Positions 16,680 through 25,468 of a stretch of DNA of 64,000 nt are shown in pieces; positions within the stretch are counted from its first letter, which is position 1, and the number at the start of each line of letters is the position of its first letter. The stretch comes from Moraxella pluranimalium. Its GTDB lineage: Bacteria > Pseudomonadota > Gammaproteobacteria > Pseudomonadales > Moraxellaceae. A program made the position numbers and the translations under genes. The stretch covers positions 1-64,000 of the forward strand of contig NZ_MUYU01000029.1 in NCBI RefSeq assembly GCF_002014825.1. Direction: 5' to 3'. The notes beneath the pieces are model-generated. The model saw nothing but the letters and a program-made list of their open reading frames with translations. It was not told the origin of the DNA and made no database searches.

Positions 16680-17075
16680 AATTTCTCCAAAACACCAATC
16701 GGTGCTATAAATCGTCAGTCTATTGATTAAAAGTTGGGCAATTATAACAAATCATTGCTAAAATTGTATGCCTAGAATGTAGCGTTTTGTATCACTGTTT
16801 CATAGTCATATTATTGATAATTATCATTACAGACGACAATTACCCACAATGAATTAGCGTGGCTAAGTTTAGCTATCACTACCGGTTATTAATCATAGCT
16901 AATCTTTAGGAATTTTTGCAATTGTTACTGACAATTTGCCAATTCAGGTATTTGTGAGCAATCAGCGAAAAACTCTTGCAAATGACTACAATTTAGCACT
17001 TGCCAATCTGTACAAATATTGGCAAGATATGTATCATTGATTTGTGTTAATATTTTAGGAAAATAAGGCATTATT
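16680..17075. promoter_or_regulatory. Divergent control region cybB / response regulator
   Basis: A 396-bp AT-rich gap without a credible ORF. It holds TGATAATTATCA near 16816-16827, a 12-bp palindrome resembling a Fur half-site pair. It also holds a perfect 9-bp inverted repeat CTTGCCAAT (16999-17007) / ATTGGCAAG (17018-17026) 50 bp before the response-regulator start, which may be its own binding site. Neither promoter is certain. Confidence 0.4.
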
Positions 17076-17798
17076 ATGAATAAACAAATTCTACTCATCG
17101 AAGACGATCCAGATCTAGCCGAGCTGATCAGCGACTATCTGTCCATGAACTATTATGAAGTGCATCATGCACCGACCGGTCAAGGCGGTCTTGATATCCT
17201 AGAAGCCAAAGAGCGTGATATCAGCTTGATCGTGCTAGATTTGATGCTGCCTGATATGGATGGTATGCAAGTCTGCCAAAAAGTGCGTTCATCCAAAAAC
17301 GCCATGATCAACAAAGTGCCAATCGTGATGCTGACCGCAAAAGGCGACACCACCGATCGTGTACTGGGTCTTGAGATGGGTGCGGATGACTATATCGCCA
17401 AGCCGTTTGAGCCACGAGAGCTGTTGGCTCGTATTCGTGCCGTCTTGCGTCGCCATGAGACACCGAACCAAGCAGACACCAATTCAGGTAGCTTAACCTT
17501 TGGTCGCTTGACCGTCTATCCTGACAGCCACGAAGTCACCATCGACGAAAAACCCGTTCGCCTGACGACGCATCAGTTCCAGTTATTGCACTATTTTGCC
17601 ACCCACGCAGGCAAAGTACTCAACCGTGAACAGCTATGGCAAGCGATGCCAAATGACGATAGCTCAGAGAATATCGATCGTGCTATCGATGTACATATCT
17701 CTCGCCTGCGTGCGCTGATCGAAGACAATCCACGCCAACCAAAACGCATCATCACTGTGCGTGGTGTCGGTTATCAGTTCGCCACCGATCAAGTGTAA
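17076..17798 (+). CDS. OmpR/PhoB-family response regulator
   Basis: 240 residues. The receiver domain (about 1-122) has the acidic pair D10/D11, phosphoacceptor D55 (IVLDLMLPDMDG), T87 and K109. A winged-helix DNA-binding domain (about 135-238) has the LTTHQFQLLHYFATHAGKVLNREQLW and RAIDVHISRLR motifs. It is followed 75 bp downstream by its presumed histidine kinase. The stimulus is unknown; the pair resembles RstA/RstB or CpxR/CpxA types, but I would not name it. Autoregulation through the inverted repeat upstream is plausible. Confidence 0.93.
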   Translation: MNKQILLIEDDPDLAELISDYLSMNYYEVHHAPTGQGGLDILEAKERDISLIVLDLMLPDMDGMQVCQKVRSSKNAMINKVPIVMLTAKGDTTDRVLGLEMGADDYIAKPFEPRELLARIRAVLRRHETPNQADTNSGSLTFGRLTVYPDSHEVTIDEKPVRLTTHQFQLLHYFATHAGKVLNREQLWQAMPNDDSSENIDRAIDVHISRLRALIEDNPRQPKRIITVRGVGYQFATDQV

Positions 17799-17816
17799 TT
17801 GATCAAAAATTATCCA

Positions 17817-17846
17817 AAAACCATCAAGCAATCGTTTGATGGTTTT
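17817..17846 (+). terminator. Hairpin between response regulator and kinase genes
   Basis: AAAACCATCAA / TTGATGGTTTT stem followed by CGTTGTTTTT, an imperfect T-tract. It may lower kinase expression relative to the regulator. A second TTGATGGTTTG lies at 17861, so the right arm is directly repeated before the kinase start. Confidence 0.55.
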
Positions 17847-17873
17847 CGTTGTTTTTCAAATTGATGGTTTGTT

Positions 17874-19478
17874 ATGAATTCAGCTTCGCATGGTAAATTT
17901 GGCTTTCGCTCGATTTCGGCACGGTTATTTATCAGTGTCTTTTTGGCATTGGTAGGCTTTGCCATCGCCTTTGTGTTGTTGTCGCAGTTTACGCACAACA
18001 ATTCAGACTCGGCACGCTCTCGTGCGATTGCTAGCCAAATCATGACACAGATTGAGCCATTTTTGGCAGAAGCTGAACAACTAAATGCCCAAAATAACCG
18101 CCTACAAGCTCGCTTTGCTTTAGTCGTTATCAAAAAAAGCTTTGATATTTTTGATGAAAGTCTCAACGCCAAAATCGGTCTGTACGACCCAGCAGGTCAG
18201 CTGATTCTCCAAACCGAAAACACCGAACTACCAAGCAGACTGTTGCCCGAACAGCCGTGGATTAGTGAGATTTTCTCACCTGCCCCGCCACACATCACCG
18301 TTGATAGCGCACTTGGCTACACTCTATGGTACGAATCTCGCAAACAGTCGCCTGAACGCCCGTTGATGGCGTGGTTCAACCTATTTTCGGGGACTTTACT
18401 GCTACTTGTCATCATGTCGGCGGTGCTGTGGTGGATTTCGCACAGCATGACTTGGCGGATTAACCAAATGAGCCGTCAGATGAGCCGACTTGGCGAAGGG
18501 GATTTTAGCGTGCGTGTCAGCGAACATGGCAATGACGAAATCGCCGTACTAGCACACGGGTTTAACCAATCAGCACAAAAAATCGAACAGCTTATCAATG
18601 CCAACAGCCTACTGCTTGCACACGCATCGCACGAGTTTCGCACGCCGATTACTCGTATTCGCTTGCAGATTGAGATGATGGATATGCTCGCAAGTCGTCT
18701 GGATGACAACACCAAAGCTAAGTTTGATAAACGAGCAGCGGCGGTGAATCGTGATTTGACAGGGCTAAATGATTTGGTTGAGAGTATCCTACTGGTCTCA
18801 CGCCTAGATGCCGGTCATGCCCTACAAGCCGCCGAGCAAGTGGATTTATATGAGCTGACTCGCCAAGAATGTCAGCACTATCCTGAAGCGACACTCATGG
18901 CAGAGCCGATTAGCCTGTTGGCACAGCCCAAGCTACTCACGCATCTGGTGCGTAATCTACTCAACAACGCCATGATTCACGGCGTGCCACCGATTGAAGT
19001 GTATCTGTATGGTGTGGCAGATGCCAAAGATGCCACCATCATCCCGCAGAGCCTGCTTGATAGCGTCTGCACCATCGATGATAGCGATGCTGATATGATT
19101 CAGCCGACAGATGTACTTGATGTTAAAAGCGCCAAAAAAACCAGCGATTTTCTTAAACGACTGACTCGCACCAAAGAAAAAGAAAAAGCCAAACCGCAGC
19201 CAAACTATGCCGTACTTGCCTTTATTGACCAAGGCAATGGCATCCCCGAAGATAAGAGAGAAGATATTTTTAGCCCCTTTGTGCGTCTCAAACAAGAGAA
19301 AAAAGGCTCGGGGCTTGGCTTATCGCTCGTCTCACAAATCGTCGAAGCCCATCAAGGCAAAATCATCACCGACACTTGGCAAGGTCATACCCGCTTTTTG
19401 GTGGTGCTACCCATGCGCCCAAAGCCTGTGATGAGTGCAGACGATAAAGACAAAGACAAGGACAAAGCCAAAACATAA
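17874..19478 (+). CDS. Sensor histidine kinase with an unusual ATPase-domain insertion
   Basis: 534 residues: membrane helices at about 18-40 and 166-188 enclosing a periplasmic sensor of about 125 residues, HAMP (about 190-242), HisKA with phosphorylated H253 (HASHEFRTPITR), and an HATPase domain with the N box (NLLNNAMIHG, about 361-370), G1 (DQGNGIPED, about 452) and G2 (GSGLGLSL, about 478). About 60 residues (381-443) separate the N box strand from G1. This is far more than normal, and the segment is acidic and then Lys-rich. The C-terminus is a DK repeat. It partners the regulator just upstream. The signal is unknown. Confidence 0.9.
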   Translation: MNSASHGKFGFRSISARLFISVFLALVGFAIAFVLLSQFTHNNSDSARSRAIASQIMTQIEPFLAEAEQLNAQNNRLQARFALVVIKKSFDIFDESLNAKIGLYDPAGQLILQTENTELPSRLLPEQPWISEIFSPAPPHITVDSALGYTLWYESRKQSPERPLMAWFNLFSGTLLLLVIMSAVLWWISHSMTWRINQMSRQMSRLGEGDFSVRVSEHGNDEIAVLAHGFNQSAQKIEQLINANSLLLAHASHEFRTPITRIRLQIEMMDMLASRLDDNTKAKFDKRAAAVNRDLTGLNDLVESILLVSRLDAGHALQAAEQVDLYELTRQECQHYPEATLMAEPISLLAQPKLLTHLVRNLLNNAMIHGVPPIEVYLYGVADAKDATIIPQSLLDSVCTIDDSDADMIQPTDVLDVKSAKKTSDFLKRLTRTKEKEKAKPQPNYAVLAFIDQGNGIPEDKREDIFSPFVRLKQEKKGSGLGLSLVSQIVEAHQGKIITDTWQGHTRFLVVLPMRPKPVMSADDKDKDKDKAKT

Positions 19479-19544
19479 GTATGAGCACCGAGTATTTTCA
19501 TGATATAATAATCAGTTAATTTGACGATTTGACTTAACTTTATC

Positions 19545-20618
19545 ATGAATACTCACGCCCCATCCAAAGCGATGATTGAACTGCATGGCATCAGCAAGCA
19601 ATTCACCATCGAAAAAGACGGCAAAGTCAGCACCTTTACAGCCGTGCAGCCGACCGATTTGACCATCAATCCAGGTGAAATCTACGGCATCATCGGCTCA
19701 TCAGGCGCAGGCAAATCCACACTCATCCGCTGTGTCAATCTGCTTGAGCGACCCACTACAGGTCGTGTCATCATTGATGGTGTCGAGCTCACCGCATTAT
19801 CCGAGCAAGCACTCATCATCGAGCGACGCAACATCGGCATGATTTTTCAGCACTTTAATCTGCTACATTCTCGCACGGCATTTGACAATATCGCTTTGCC
19901 TTTAGAATTATCAGGCACGCCAAAATCTGCCATCACCACCAAAGTCAATGAACTGCTTGAATTGGTTGGGTTATCCGACAAAAAAGACGCCTACCCCGCC
20001 AATCTGTCTGGCGGTCAAAAACAGCGTGTCGCCATCGCTCGTGCGCTCGCATCCGACCCAAAGGTACTACTGTGTGATGAAGCCACATCCGCACTAGACC
20101 CTGCGACCACGCAGTCGATTCTTAAGCTATTAAAACAAATCAATCAACAGCTTGGCATCACCATCTTGCTCATCACGCACGAGATGGATGTGGTCAAACG
20201 CATCTGCGATAAAGTCGCCGTCATTGACCAAGGCGTATTGATTGAACAAGGCACAGTGAGCGAGATTTTTGCCAATCCGCAGACCGAGCTCGCCAAAGAG
20301 TTTATCCGCTCAACTTTCCATATCGGCTTACCTGATGATTATTTATCAAAACTACAATCATCGCCATCGGCAGAATCACATCCTTTGGTGAAATTTGAGT
20401 TTACGGGCAATTCGGTGGATATGCCACTGTTTTCGCAGGCGACCAAGCAATTTGGCGTGGAGTTTAGCATTTTGACTTCACAGATGGATTATGCAGGCGG
20501 TGTGAAATTTGGCTTTACCATCGCTGAAGTCATCGGCGATAGCGACAGTCGAAACCATGCGATTGCATATTTAACCGACCATCATGTCAATGTGGAGATA
20601 CTCGGCTATGTGGGATAA
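19545..20618 (+). CDS. metN: Methionine ABC importer, ATP-binding protein
   Basis: 357 residues with Walker A (GSSGAGKST), the Q loop, signature LSGGQKQR, Walker B ([12 protein letters not shown]) and the H loop. The C-terminal NIL domain (about 270-355) is the methionine-sensing regulatory domain typical of MetN. It is first in metN-metI-metQ and overlaps metI by 11 bp. No S-box or other riboswitch fold is visible upstream. Confidence 0.95.
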   Translation: MNTHAPSKAMIELHGISKQFTIEKDGKVSTFTAVQPTDLTINPGEIYGIIGSSGAGKSTLIRCVNLLERPTTGRVIIDGVELTALSEQALIIERRNIGMIFQHFNLLHSRTAFDNIALPLELSGTPKSAITTKVNELLELVGLSDKKDAYPANLSGGQKQRVAIARALASDPKVLLCDEATSALDPATTQSILKLLKQINQQLGITILLITHEMDVVKRICDKVAVIDQGVLIEQGTVSEIFANPQTELAKEFIRSTFHIGLPDDYLSKLQSSPSAESHPLVKFEFTGNSVDMPLFSQATKQFGVEFSILTSQMDYAGGVKFGFTIAEVIGDSDSRNHAIAYLTDHHVNVEILGYVG

Positions 20619-21297
20619 ATTCATCACCGATTTTATGAGCGAAATGCACCCAAAAATGTGGGAAATGGTCGCCCAATCCACTTGGGAAACCATCTACATG
20701 GGGCTGGCTGCCACCGCCATCGCCGTCATCATTGGCTTGCCGATGGGGTTTTTGGCGTTTTTGACCGACAAAGGTCGTATTCTTGAGCATCGCACCGCCT
20801 TTAGCGTGCTTGATGTCATCATCAATATCGGTCGCTCTGTGCCGTTTATTATCCTACTGATCATTTTGATGCCAGTGACACGTTTTTTGGTGGGCACGAC
20901 GCTTGGCACAACAGCAGCGATTGTACCTTTGAGCGTGGCGGCGATTCCGTTTTTTGCTCGCTTGACCGCCAATGCCCTGCTTGAAGTACCTACTGGTCTG
21001 ACCGAAGCCGCCAAATCGATGGGGGCGACACATTGGCAAGTGGTGAGCAAATATTATTTTCCCGAAAGCCTGCCGATTCTCATCAATGCCGTGACGCTCA
21101 CCTTGGTGTCACTCATCGGCTATTCGGCGATGGCGGGTGTCGTCGGTGGTGGCGGTCTGGGTAATCTTGCCATCAGCTATGGCGAGCACCGCAACATGGT
21201 CTATGTCAAATGGATCTCCACCATCATCATCGTGGCGATTGTGATGATTTGCCAAAAAGCTGGTGATATCTTGGCGGCTAGAGTTGATCACCGCTGA
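20608..21297 (+). CDS. metI: Methionine ABC importer, permease
   Basis: 229 residues, five helices, with the permease EAA loop ([26 protein letters not shown]). The ATG at 20608 overlaps the metN stop codon and has GGAG ten bases upstream. An earlier in-frame ATG at 20584 lies deeper in metN and lacks a ribosome site. Overlap implies translational coupling with metN. Confidence 0.94.
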   Translation: MWDKFITDFMSEMHPKMWEMVAQSTWETIYMGLAATAIAVIIGLPMGFLAFLTDKGRILEHRTAFSVLDVIINIGRSVPFIILLIILMPVTRFLVGTTLGTTAAIVPLSVAAIPFFARLTANALLEVPTGLTEAAKSMGATHWQVVSKYYFPESLPILINAVTLTLVSLIGYSAMAGVVGGGGLGNLAISYGEHRNMVYVKWISTIIIVAIVMICQKAGDILAARVDHR

Positions 21298-21317
21298 TTG
21301 CGACGGCTTAAAAGATT

Positions 21318-21358
21318 AGCGAATACTGCATCAGACTTTTGGCATTATTCGCTTTTTT
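21318..21358 (+). terminator. Terminator-like hairpin between metI and metQ
   Basis: AGCGAATA / TATTCGCT arms with a 20-nt loop, then a T-run. It would limit read-through from metNI into metQ; a separate metQ promoter probably lies in the next 120 bp. Confidence 0.6.
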
Positions 21359-21480
21359 CACAAGCTTTTGCCCAGATTGTCATATCCAAACGCTTGTTCT
21401 AGCAAGGGTTTTATGATTTAATATGGCAGTTGTATGACGATATTGAACAAATTTTTTGTGTTTATTTCTAAGGATGAATT

Positions 21481-22323
21481 ATGAATTTTGGTAAATTTTT
21501 TGGTATCTGCGCCCTTGCTTCAGGCATCGCTCTAGCTGGCTGTGGTCAAGACAAAAAAGCAGAACAAGCTGCTGCGCCTGCAGGCGACGCCCCTGCCGCC
21601 CAAACCATCAAGGTTGGCGTAATGGCAGGCCCTGAGCAAGCGGTTGCTGAAGTCGCAAGTAAAATTGCTAAAGAAAAATACAACCTAGATGTCCAATTGG
21701 TTGAGTTTAACGACTATGCACTGCCAAACACCGCTGTCTCAAAAGGCGATCTAGATGCCAACGCCATGCAACACAAGCCATATCTTGACACTGACAGCAA
21801 AGAGAAAAAGCTTGATAATCTTGTGATCGTGGGCAATACTTTTGTCTATCCGCTAGCTGGCTACTCAAAGACCATCAAATCAGTGGAAGAGCTAAAAGAT
21901 GGCGCAACCATCGCTGTGCCAAACGACCCATCAAACCTAGCTCGCGCGCTAATTTTGCTTGAAAAACAAGGTCTAATCAAGCTAAAAGACAACACCAACC
22001 TACTATCAACGTCACTAGATATCGTTGAAAATCCAAAAAATCTAGTGATTAAAGAAGTCGATACTTCAGTTGCTGCTCGTGCGATTGATGATGTTGATTT
22101 GGCAGTTGTGAACAACAACTATGCAGGTCAAGCAGGTCTAACCGCTGATGAGAACGGTGTATTTGTTGAAGACAAAGACTCACCATATGTCAATATCATC
22201 GTTGCTCGTACTGACAACAAAGACTCTGCAGCCATCCAAAACTTCGTCAAAGCATACCAAACTGATGAAGTAGAAGCCAAAGCCAAAGAAGAATTCAAAG
22301 GCGCTGTGGTCAAAGGTTGGTAA
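21481..22323 (+). CDS. metQ: Methionine-binding lipoprotein
   Basis: 280 residues with a lipoprotein signal (lipobox LAGC), then an Ala/Pro-rich linker and the NlpA/MetQ fold (IKVGVMAGPE, VEFNDYALPNTAVSKGDLDANAMQH, VPNDPSNLARAL). It binds D- or L-methionine in the periplasm and delivers it to MetNI. The ribosome site AAGGA precedes the ATG. Codon use is more biased (GCT, CTA) than in metNI, suggesting high expression, consistent with its own promoter. Confidence 0.95.
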   Translation: MNFGKFFGICALASGIALAGCGQDKKAEQAAAPAGDAPAAQTIKVGVMAGPEQAVAEVASKIAKEKYNLDVQLVEFNDYALPNTAVSKGDLDANAMQHKPYLDTDSKEKKLDNLVIVGNTFVYPLAGYSKTIKSVEELKDGATIAVPNDPSNLARALILLEKQGLIKLKDNTNLLSTSLDIVENPKNLVIKEVDTSVAARAIDDVDLAVVNNNYAGQAGLTADENGVFVEDKDSPYVNIIVARTDNKDSAAIQNFVKAYQTDEVEAKAKEEFKGAVVKGW

Positions 22324-22336
22324 TCTTGCCGAACTT

Positions 22337-22366
22337 AAAAATCCCTTGTTTATCAAGGGATTTTTT
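22337..22366 (+). terminator. Intrinsic terminator of metQ
   Basis: AAAAATCCCTTG, loop, CAAGGGATTTTTT. Confidence 0.88.
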
Positions 22367-22423
22367 ATAAATAAGATTATTGCATCTTAATATTTATTCA
22401 GTCATGTTTTAAAGGATGTTATT

Positions 22424-23038
22424 ATGAAAAAACTTGCCGCATTTGCTTTTTGCTGTTTGCCAACATTGGTTTTGGCGAATGACTACGATGATTGGTATCA
22501 AACAGAATTAAAAAATGCTGAAAAGATTACAGGGTTTAAATTTGCCAATTACAATACTTCGGTTTATAAAGGCAAAAAAGCAGCGCTGAATAAAAAAGAT
22601 GGATTTGTACGTGCTTTTCGCACCCGAATTGGTGATGCACACCAAGAAGGCGTAATTACTTTTGCCGGTAAATACATTACAACCAGTTGGGGTTGTGGCA
22701 CTCAGTGCGTAAGTGGAGCTATGATTGATAAAAGTACAGGTAAAGTTTATGGTGCTTTATCCACAGCGGCTGGTGTGATTGATGATGAAAACATCCATCC
22801 AACACAAACTTGCGAAATGCTCACCGATGGCATTACGGGCGATGCTGAACAACTATTTAAAAACAATAGTCGTTTAATGATTGTCAAAGTAACCTGCAAC
22901 GCTTATCATAATATAGATACACCTTACGAAAGCGCCACTGTCATTTATCATGTTTTAGAATGGCAAGAGAAAAACAAAAAATTCAAATGGCTAGCTGACA
23001 AGGCTATCAAAGTACCCACAAGCCAACTTTATAATTAA
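22424..23038 (+). CDS. Secreted protein of unknown function
   Basis: 204 residues with a clear signal peptide (MKKLAAFAFCC..., cleavage after VLAN or LA). The mature protein has cysteines in SWGCGTQCVSG and later TC...VTC, suggesting periplasmic disulfides. I do not recognise a family name. The ribosome site AAAGGA precedes the ATG. Single gene between the metQ terminator and the convergent ccmE. It shares the CLPTL-A-AN signal style with the 37009 gene. Confidence 0.7.
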   Translation: MKKLAAFAFCCLPTLVLANDYDDWYQTELKNAEKITGFKFANYNTSVYKGKKAALNKKDGFVRAFRTRIGDAHQEGVITFAGKYITTSWGCGTQCVSGAMIDKSTGKVYGALSTAAGVIDDENIHPTQTCEMLTDGITGDAEQLFKNNSRLMIVKVTCNAYHNIDTPYESATVIYHVLEWQEKNKKFKWLADKAIKVPTSQLYN

Positions 23039-23058
23039 TTACTCTTAGTGCATACAAT

Positions 23059-23087
23059 AATACCCCAAGGCAAATAGCTTGGGGTAT
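23059..23087. terminator. Hairpin between convergent genes
   Basis: Perfect 11-bp inverted repeat AATACCCCAAG / CTTGGGGTATT between the secreted-protein gene and ccmE. No long T-run on either side, so termination is likely but weak. Confidence 0.5.
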
Positions 23088-23099
23088 TGCTAACGCTTA

Positions 23100-23636
23100 T
23101 CACTTCTGCTCAGTCTGCGCCTGCTCAGCTTCTTTGGCGTTACGCTCATCGATCTCACTCATCGATGTCGCAGGGACAAACTGCCCATTATTGACATCTG
23201 TACCACGAGCGGCGTGCTCGGTCTTGAGCGATTTGGCGACTTCAGGTGGCATATAGTTTTCGTCATGCTTAGCGAGTACTTCGCTTGCGACAAAAGTGCC
23301 GTTTTGTAGCTCGCCCGTTGCCACGACGCCTGAATTTTCGGCGAACAGATCCGGCAATACGCCACGATAGCTGACTGGCACGGTGGACTTAAAGTCGGTG
23401 ATTTCAAACTGCACATTGAGCTGATCATTCGGATCACGCTTGACACTGCCTGCCACGACCATACCACCGGCACGGATACGCTTGGCTTCGGGCGCTTGCC
23501 CTGCGGCGATGGCAGTCGGATCAAAATAATAATCCGTCTGATTGCGAATGGCGTACAAAATCAAACTCACCGCCACCACAGCACCGAGTAGCACTGCGAT
23601 AACCCACATCAGCTTTTTTTGTCTGACTGTATTCAT
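23100..23636 (-). CDS. ccmE: Cytochrome c maturation haem chaperone
   Basis: 178 residues: an N-terminal membrane anchor (about 10-30), then the OB-fold domain ([15 protein letters not shown]). The haem-binding histidine sits in [12 protein letters not shown] (about residue 126-132), the classic LAKHDENY motif. It holds haem covalently and passes it to CcmF. It is read from the ccmC-D-E unit; ccmF, G and H do not follow, because the next gene runs the other way. Confidence 0.96.
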   Translation of the reverse strand: MNTVRQKKLMWVIAVLLGAVVAVSLILYAIRNQTDYYFDPTAIAAGQAPEAKRIRAGGMVVAGSVKRDPNDQLNVQFEITDFKSTVPVSYRGVLPDLFAENSGVVATGELQNGTFVASEVLAKHDENYMPPEVAKSLKTEHAARGTDVNNGQFVPATSMSEIDERNAKEAEQAQTEQK

Positions 23637-23658
23637 GATGTCGCTCTTTATAAATAAT

Positions 23659-23862
23659 TTAAGATTGCTTACGCTGTTTGTTGGTTAGGCGTGACTGCGT
23701 GTGCTGTCTGCCAAGTCGCTGCAATGTCTGCTTGCGTTCGTTTTTGGCATAGATGATGAGCCCAAGCACCGCCAAAAAAGTAATCGCATAGCACAGCCAC
23801 ACATAAAAGCCATGCCCACCCATTGCCAAAAAATCACCAAAAGTCTTGAAATACGGTGTCAT
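23659..23862 (-). CDS. ccmD: Haem exporter protein D
   Basis: 67 residues, one membrane helix ([20 protein letters not shown]) and a basic cytosolic tail, as expected of CcmD, which frees holo-CcmE from CcmABC. It lies 8 bp after ccmC and 22 bp before ccmE. Confidence 0.85.
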   Translation of the reverse strand: MTPYFKTFGDFLAMGGHGFYVWLCYAITFLAVLGLIIYAKNERKQTLQRLGRQHTQSRLTNKQRKQS

Positions 23863-23870
23863 CGCTCGCC

Positions 23871-24668
23871 CTATTTATCCGAATTTACCAATCGAGTGAC
23901 CCACGCTTTATTGGCTTCACGGGTCAAAATCAGCGAATTGGTGCGATAAATCGCCAATGCCGCCACCAAAAAATACATCCCAAGCATCATAATCAGCAGT
24001 GGCACCCACATCGATGCACTCATCTTGGGTGCATTGGTCACGGTAAAGGTTGCCCCTTGATGCAGGGTATTCCACCACTCGACCGAATATTTGATGATGG
24101 GCAAATTCACCGCACCGACGATGGATAAAATCGCCGCCGCCTTGCCACGATTACTGCTATGCTCAAATGCCGCAAACAGCGCCATCACGCCTGCGTACAA
24201 AAACGCCAAAATCAGCATCGATGTCAGGCGCGCATCCCACACCCAATAAGTGCCCCAAGTCGGCTTCGCCCAAATCGACCCTGTCAATAGGCTTAGCACA
24301 CAAAAGATAAAGCCAATCGGTGCAATAGCTTGGGCGACGATGTTAGCGGTCTTGATTTTCCATACCAAAAAAATCACCCCAAGCACACTCATCGCAAAAT
24401 AAATGCTCATCGCAAGGCTCGCTGCTGGCACATGGATAAAGATAATGCGATAGCTGTTGCCCTGCAAATAATCAGGTGGCGCAAAGCCCAAGCTCCACAC
24501 CGTACCCACACCAAGCAAAATCGCTGCGATGGCGGCAAGATATTTTACCCAAGGTGAAAAAATCTGAAAAAATCGCTCAGTGCCGACAGTGGTCAAAAAT
24601 CCTTGCCAAAGTCGCCCAAAAAAACTGGCTTGGCTCGTGCTATTGGTGGCTTGGCTATTTTTTGGCAT
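23871..24668 (-). CDS. ccmC: Haem ABC transporter permease / haem-handling protein
   Basis: About 265 residues, six helices, with the tryptophan-rich WWD motif near TGSIWAKPTWGTYWVWDARLTS and flanking histidines (FIHVPAA, VEWWNTLHQGA) that hold haem for CcmE. The ATG at 24668 has AGGTAG upstream. An in-frame ATG at 24728 would add 20 residues and is possible. A TGTGCTATAAT promoter lies at 24758-24768. ccmA and ccmB are absent, so the maturation genes are split in this genome. Confidence 0.93.
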   Translation of the reverse strand: MPKNSQATNSTSQASFFGRLWQGFLTTVGTERFFQIFSPWVKYLAAIAAILLGVGTVWSLGFAPPDYLQGNSYRIIFIHVPAASLAMSIYFAMSVLGVIFLVWKIKTANIVAQAIAPIGFIFCVLSLLTGSIWAKPTWGTYWVWDARLTSMLILAFLYAGVMALFAAFEHSSNRGKAAAILSIVGAVNLPIIKYSVEWWNTLHQGATFTVTNAPKMSASMWVPLLIMMLGMYFLVAALAIYRTNSLILTREANKAWVTRLVNSDK

Positions 24669-24757
24669 TTTTCTACCTAGCTCAAAGGTTGCATAGTTAA
24701 AAATAGTTTTGAAAATTACGCTCATCACTTTGCCAAAATCAGTGGCAAAGCCTGCCT

Positions 24758-24769
24758 ATTATAGCACAA
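24758..24769 (-). promoter_or_regulatory. Extended -10 promoter of ccmCDE
   Basis: Minus-strand TTGTGCTATAAT, identical to the prfC element, about 30 bp before the upstream ATG option at 24728. Confidence 0.55.
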
Positions 24770-24913
24770 TTCGCCCTACTCTATACAAAATTTGGCAAGC
24801 GATTCTGGCAATTTTCATCAACAATCCGCCTGCCATCCCTTGTAAAATCGGTGATTTGCCTGCATAATGATAGGATTATCGTTGTAAATTCATTCACCAA
24901 ACTGGATACTTTG

Positions 24914-25468
24914 ATGACACAGATGACCAAACCTTCAAAAGCATCTCGCCAAATCTCACTCGTGCTACTTGGTGCAACAGGTCTAGGACTGACTGCCTGC
25001 TCGCCTGCCGAAGCACCGCAAACAACCGCACCTGCACCGCAAGAGCAGACACAGCAGTACACCAGTGCTGAAGCACAAGCCCTACAGGAGCAAGCCGCCG
25101 CCCTACAAGCCCAAGCTGCTGAGCTTGAAGCACAAGCACAGGCTGAGCAAGCTGCCGCTGAGCAAGGCACAGGTGAAGCCACCGCTGAAAATGGCAGTGG
25201 TGTCGGTACTATGCTGGGTGCTGCCGCTGCTGGTGCTGCCGCTGGTTATCTGGCAAGTAAAGCCGCTGGCGCAGGCAAAGCGCAGACAGCCGCTGCATCA
25301 CAAACTGCCCAAACGCCAACCACCACGCAGCAGCCTGTACAAAACACCCAACAACAAACCGCCAACCAAAACCGCCAATCGCTAGCACAAGCCACAGCGG
25401 ATAATAAGACAGGCACGACCCGTCAAGGTTTTGGGGCAACTGGCGGTAGCACGAGCGCTGCATCGTGA
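24914..25468 (+). CDS. YgiB-like lipoprotein
   Basis: About 184 residues with a lipobox (LTAC), an Ala/Gln/Glu-rich coiled-coil region (about 45-95), a Gly/Ala segment (TMLGAAAAGAAAGYLASKAAG) and a Gln/Thr-rich tail ending RQGFGATGG. The tail and the overlap with a YgiC-type gene suggest the DUF1190/YgiB lipoprotein family; low complexity limits certainty. The ATG at 24914 puts the signal peptide at the right place; the frame is open further upstream. Confidence 0.65.
   Translation: MTQMTKPSKASRQISLVLLGATGLGLTACSPAEAPQTTAPAPQEQTQQYTSAEAQALQEQAAALQAQAAELEAQAQAEQAAAEQGTGEATAENGSGVGTMLGAAAAGAAAGYLASKAAGAGKAQTAAASQTAQTPTTTQQPVQNTQQQTANQNRQSLAQATADNKTGTTRQGFGATGGSTSAAS

Noticed and set aside
19479..19544. 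SAM or methionine riboswitch before metN
   Set aside because: Only 66 bp, with no S-box-like pairing.
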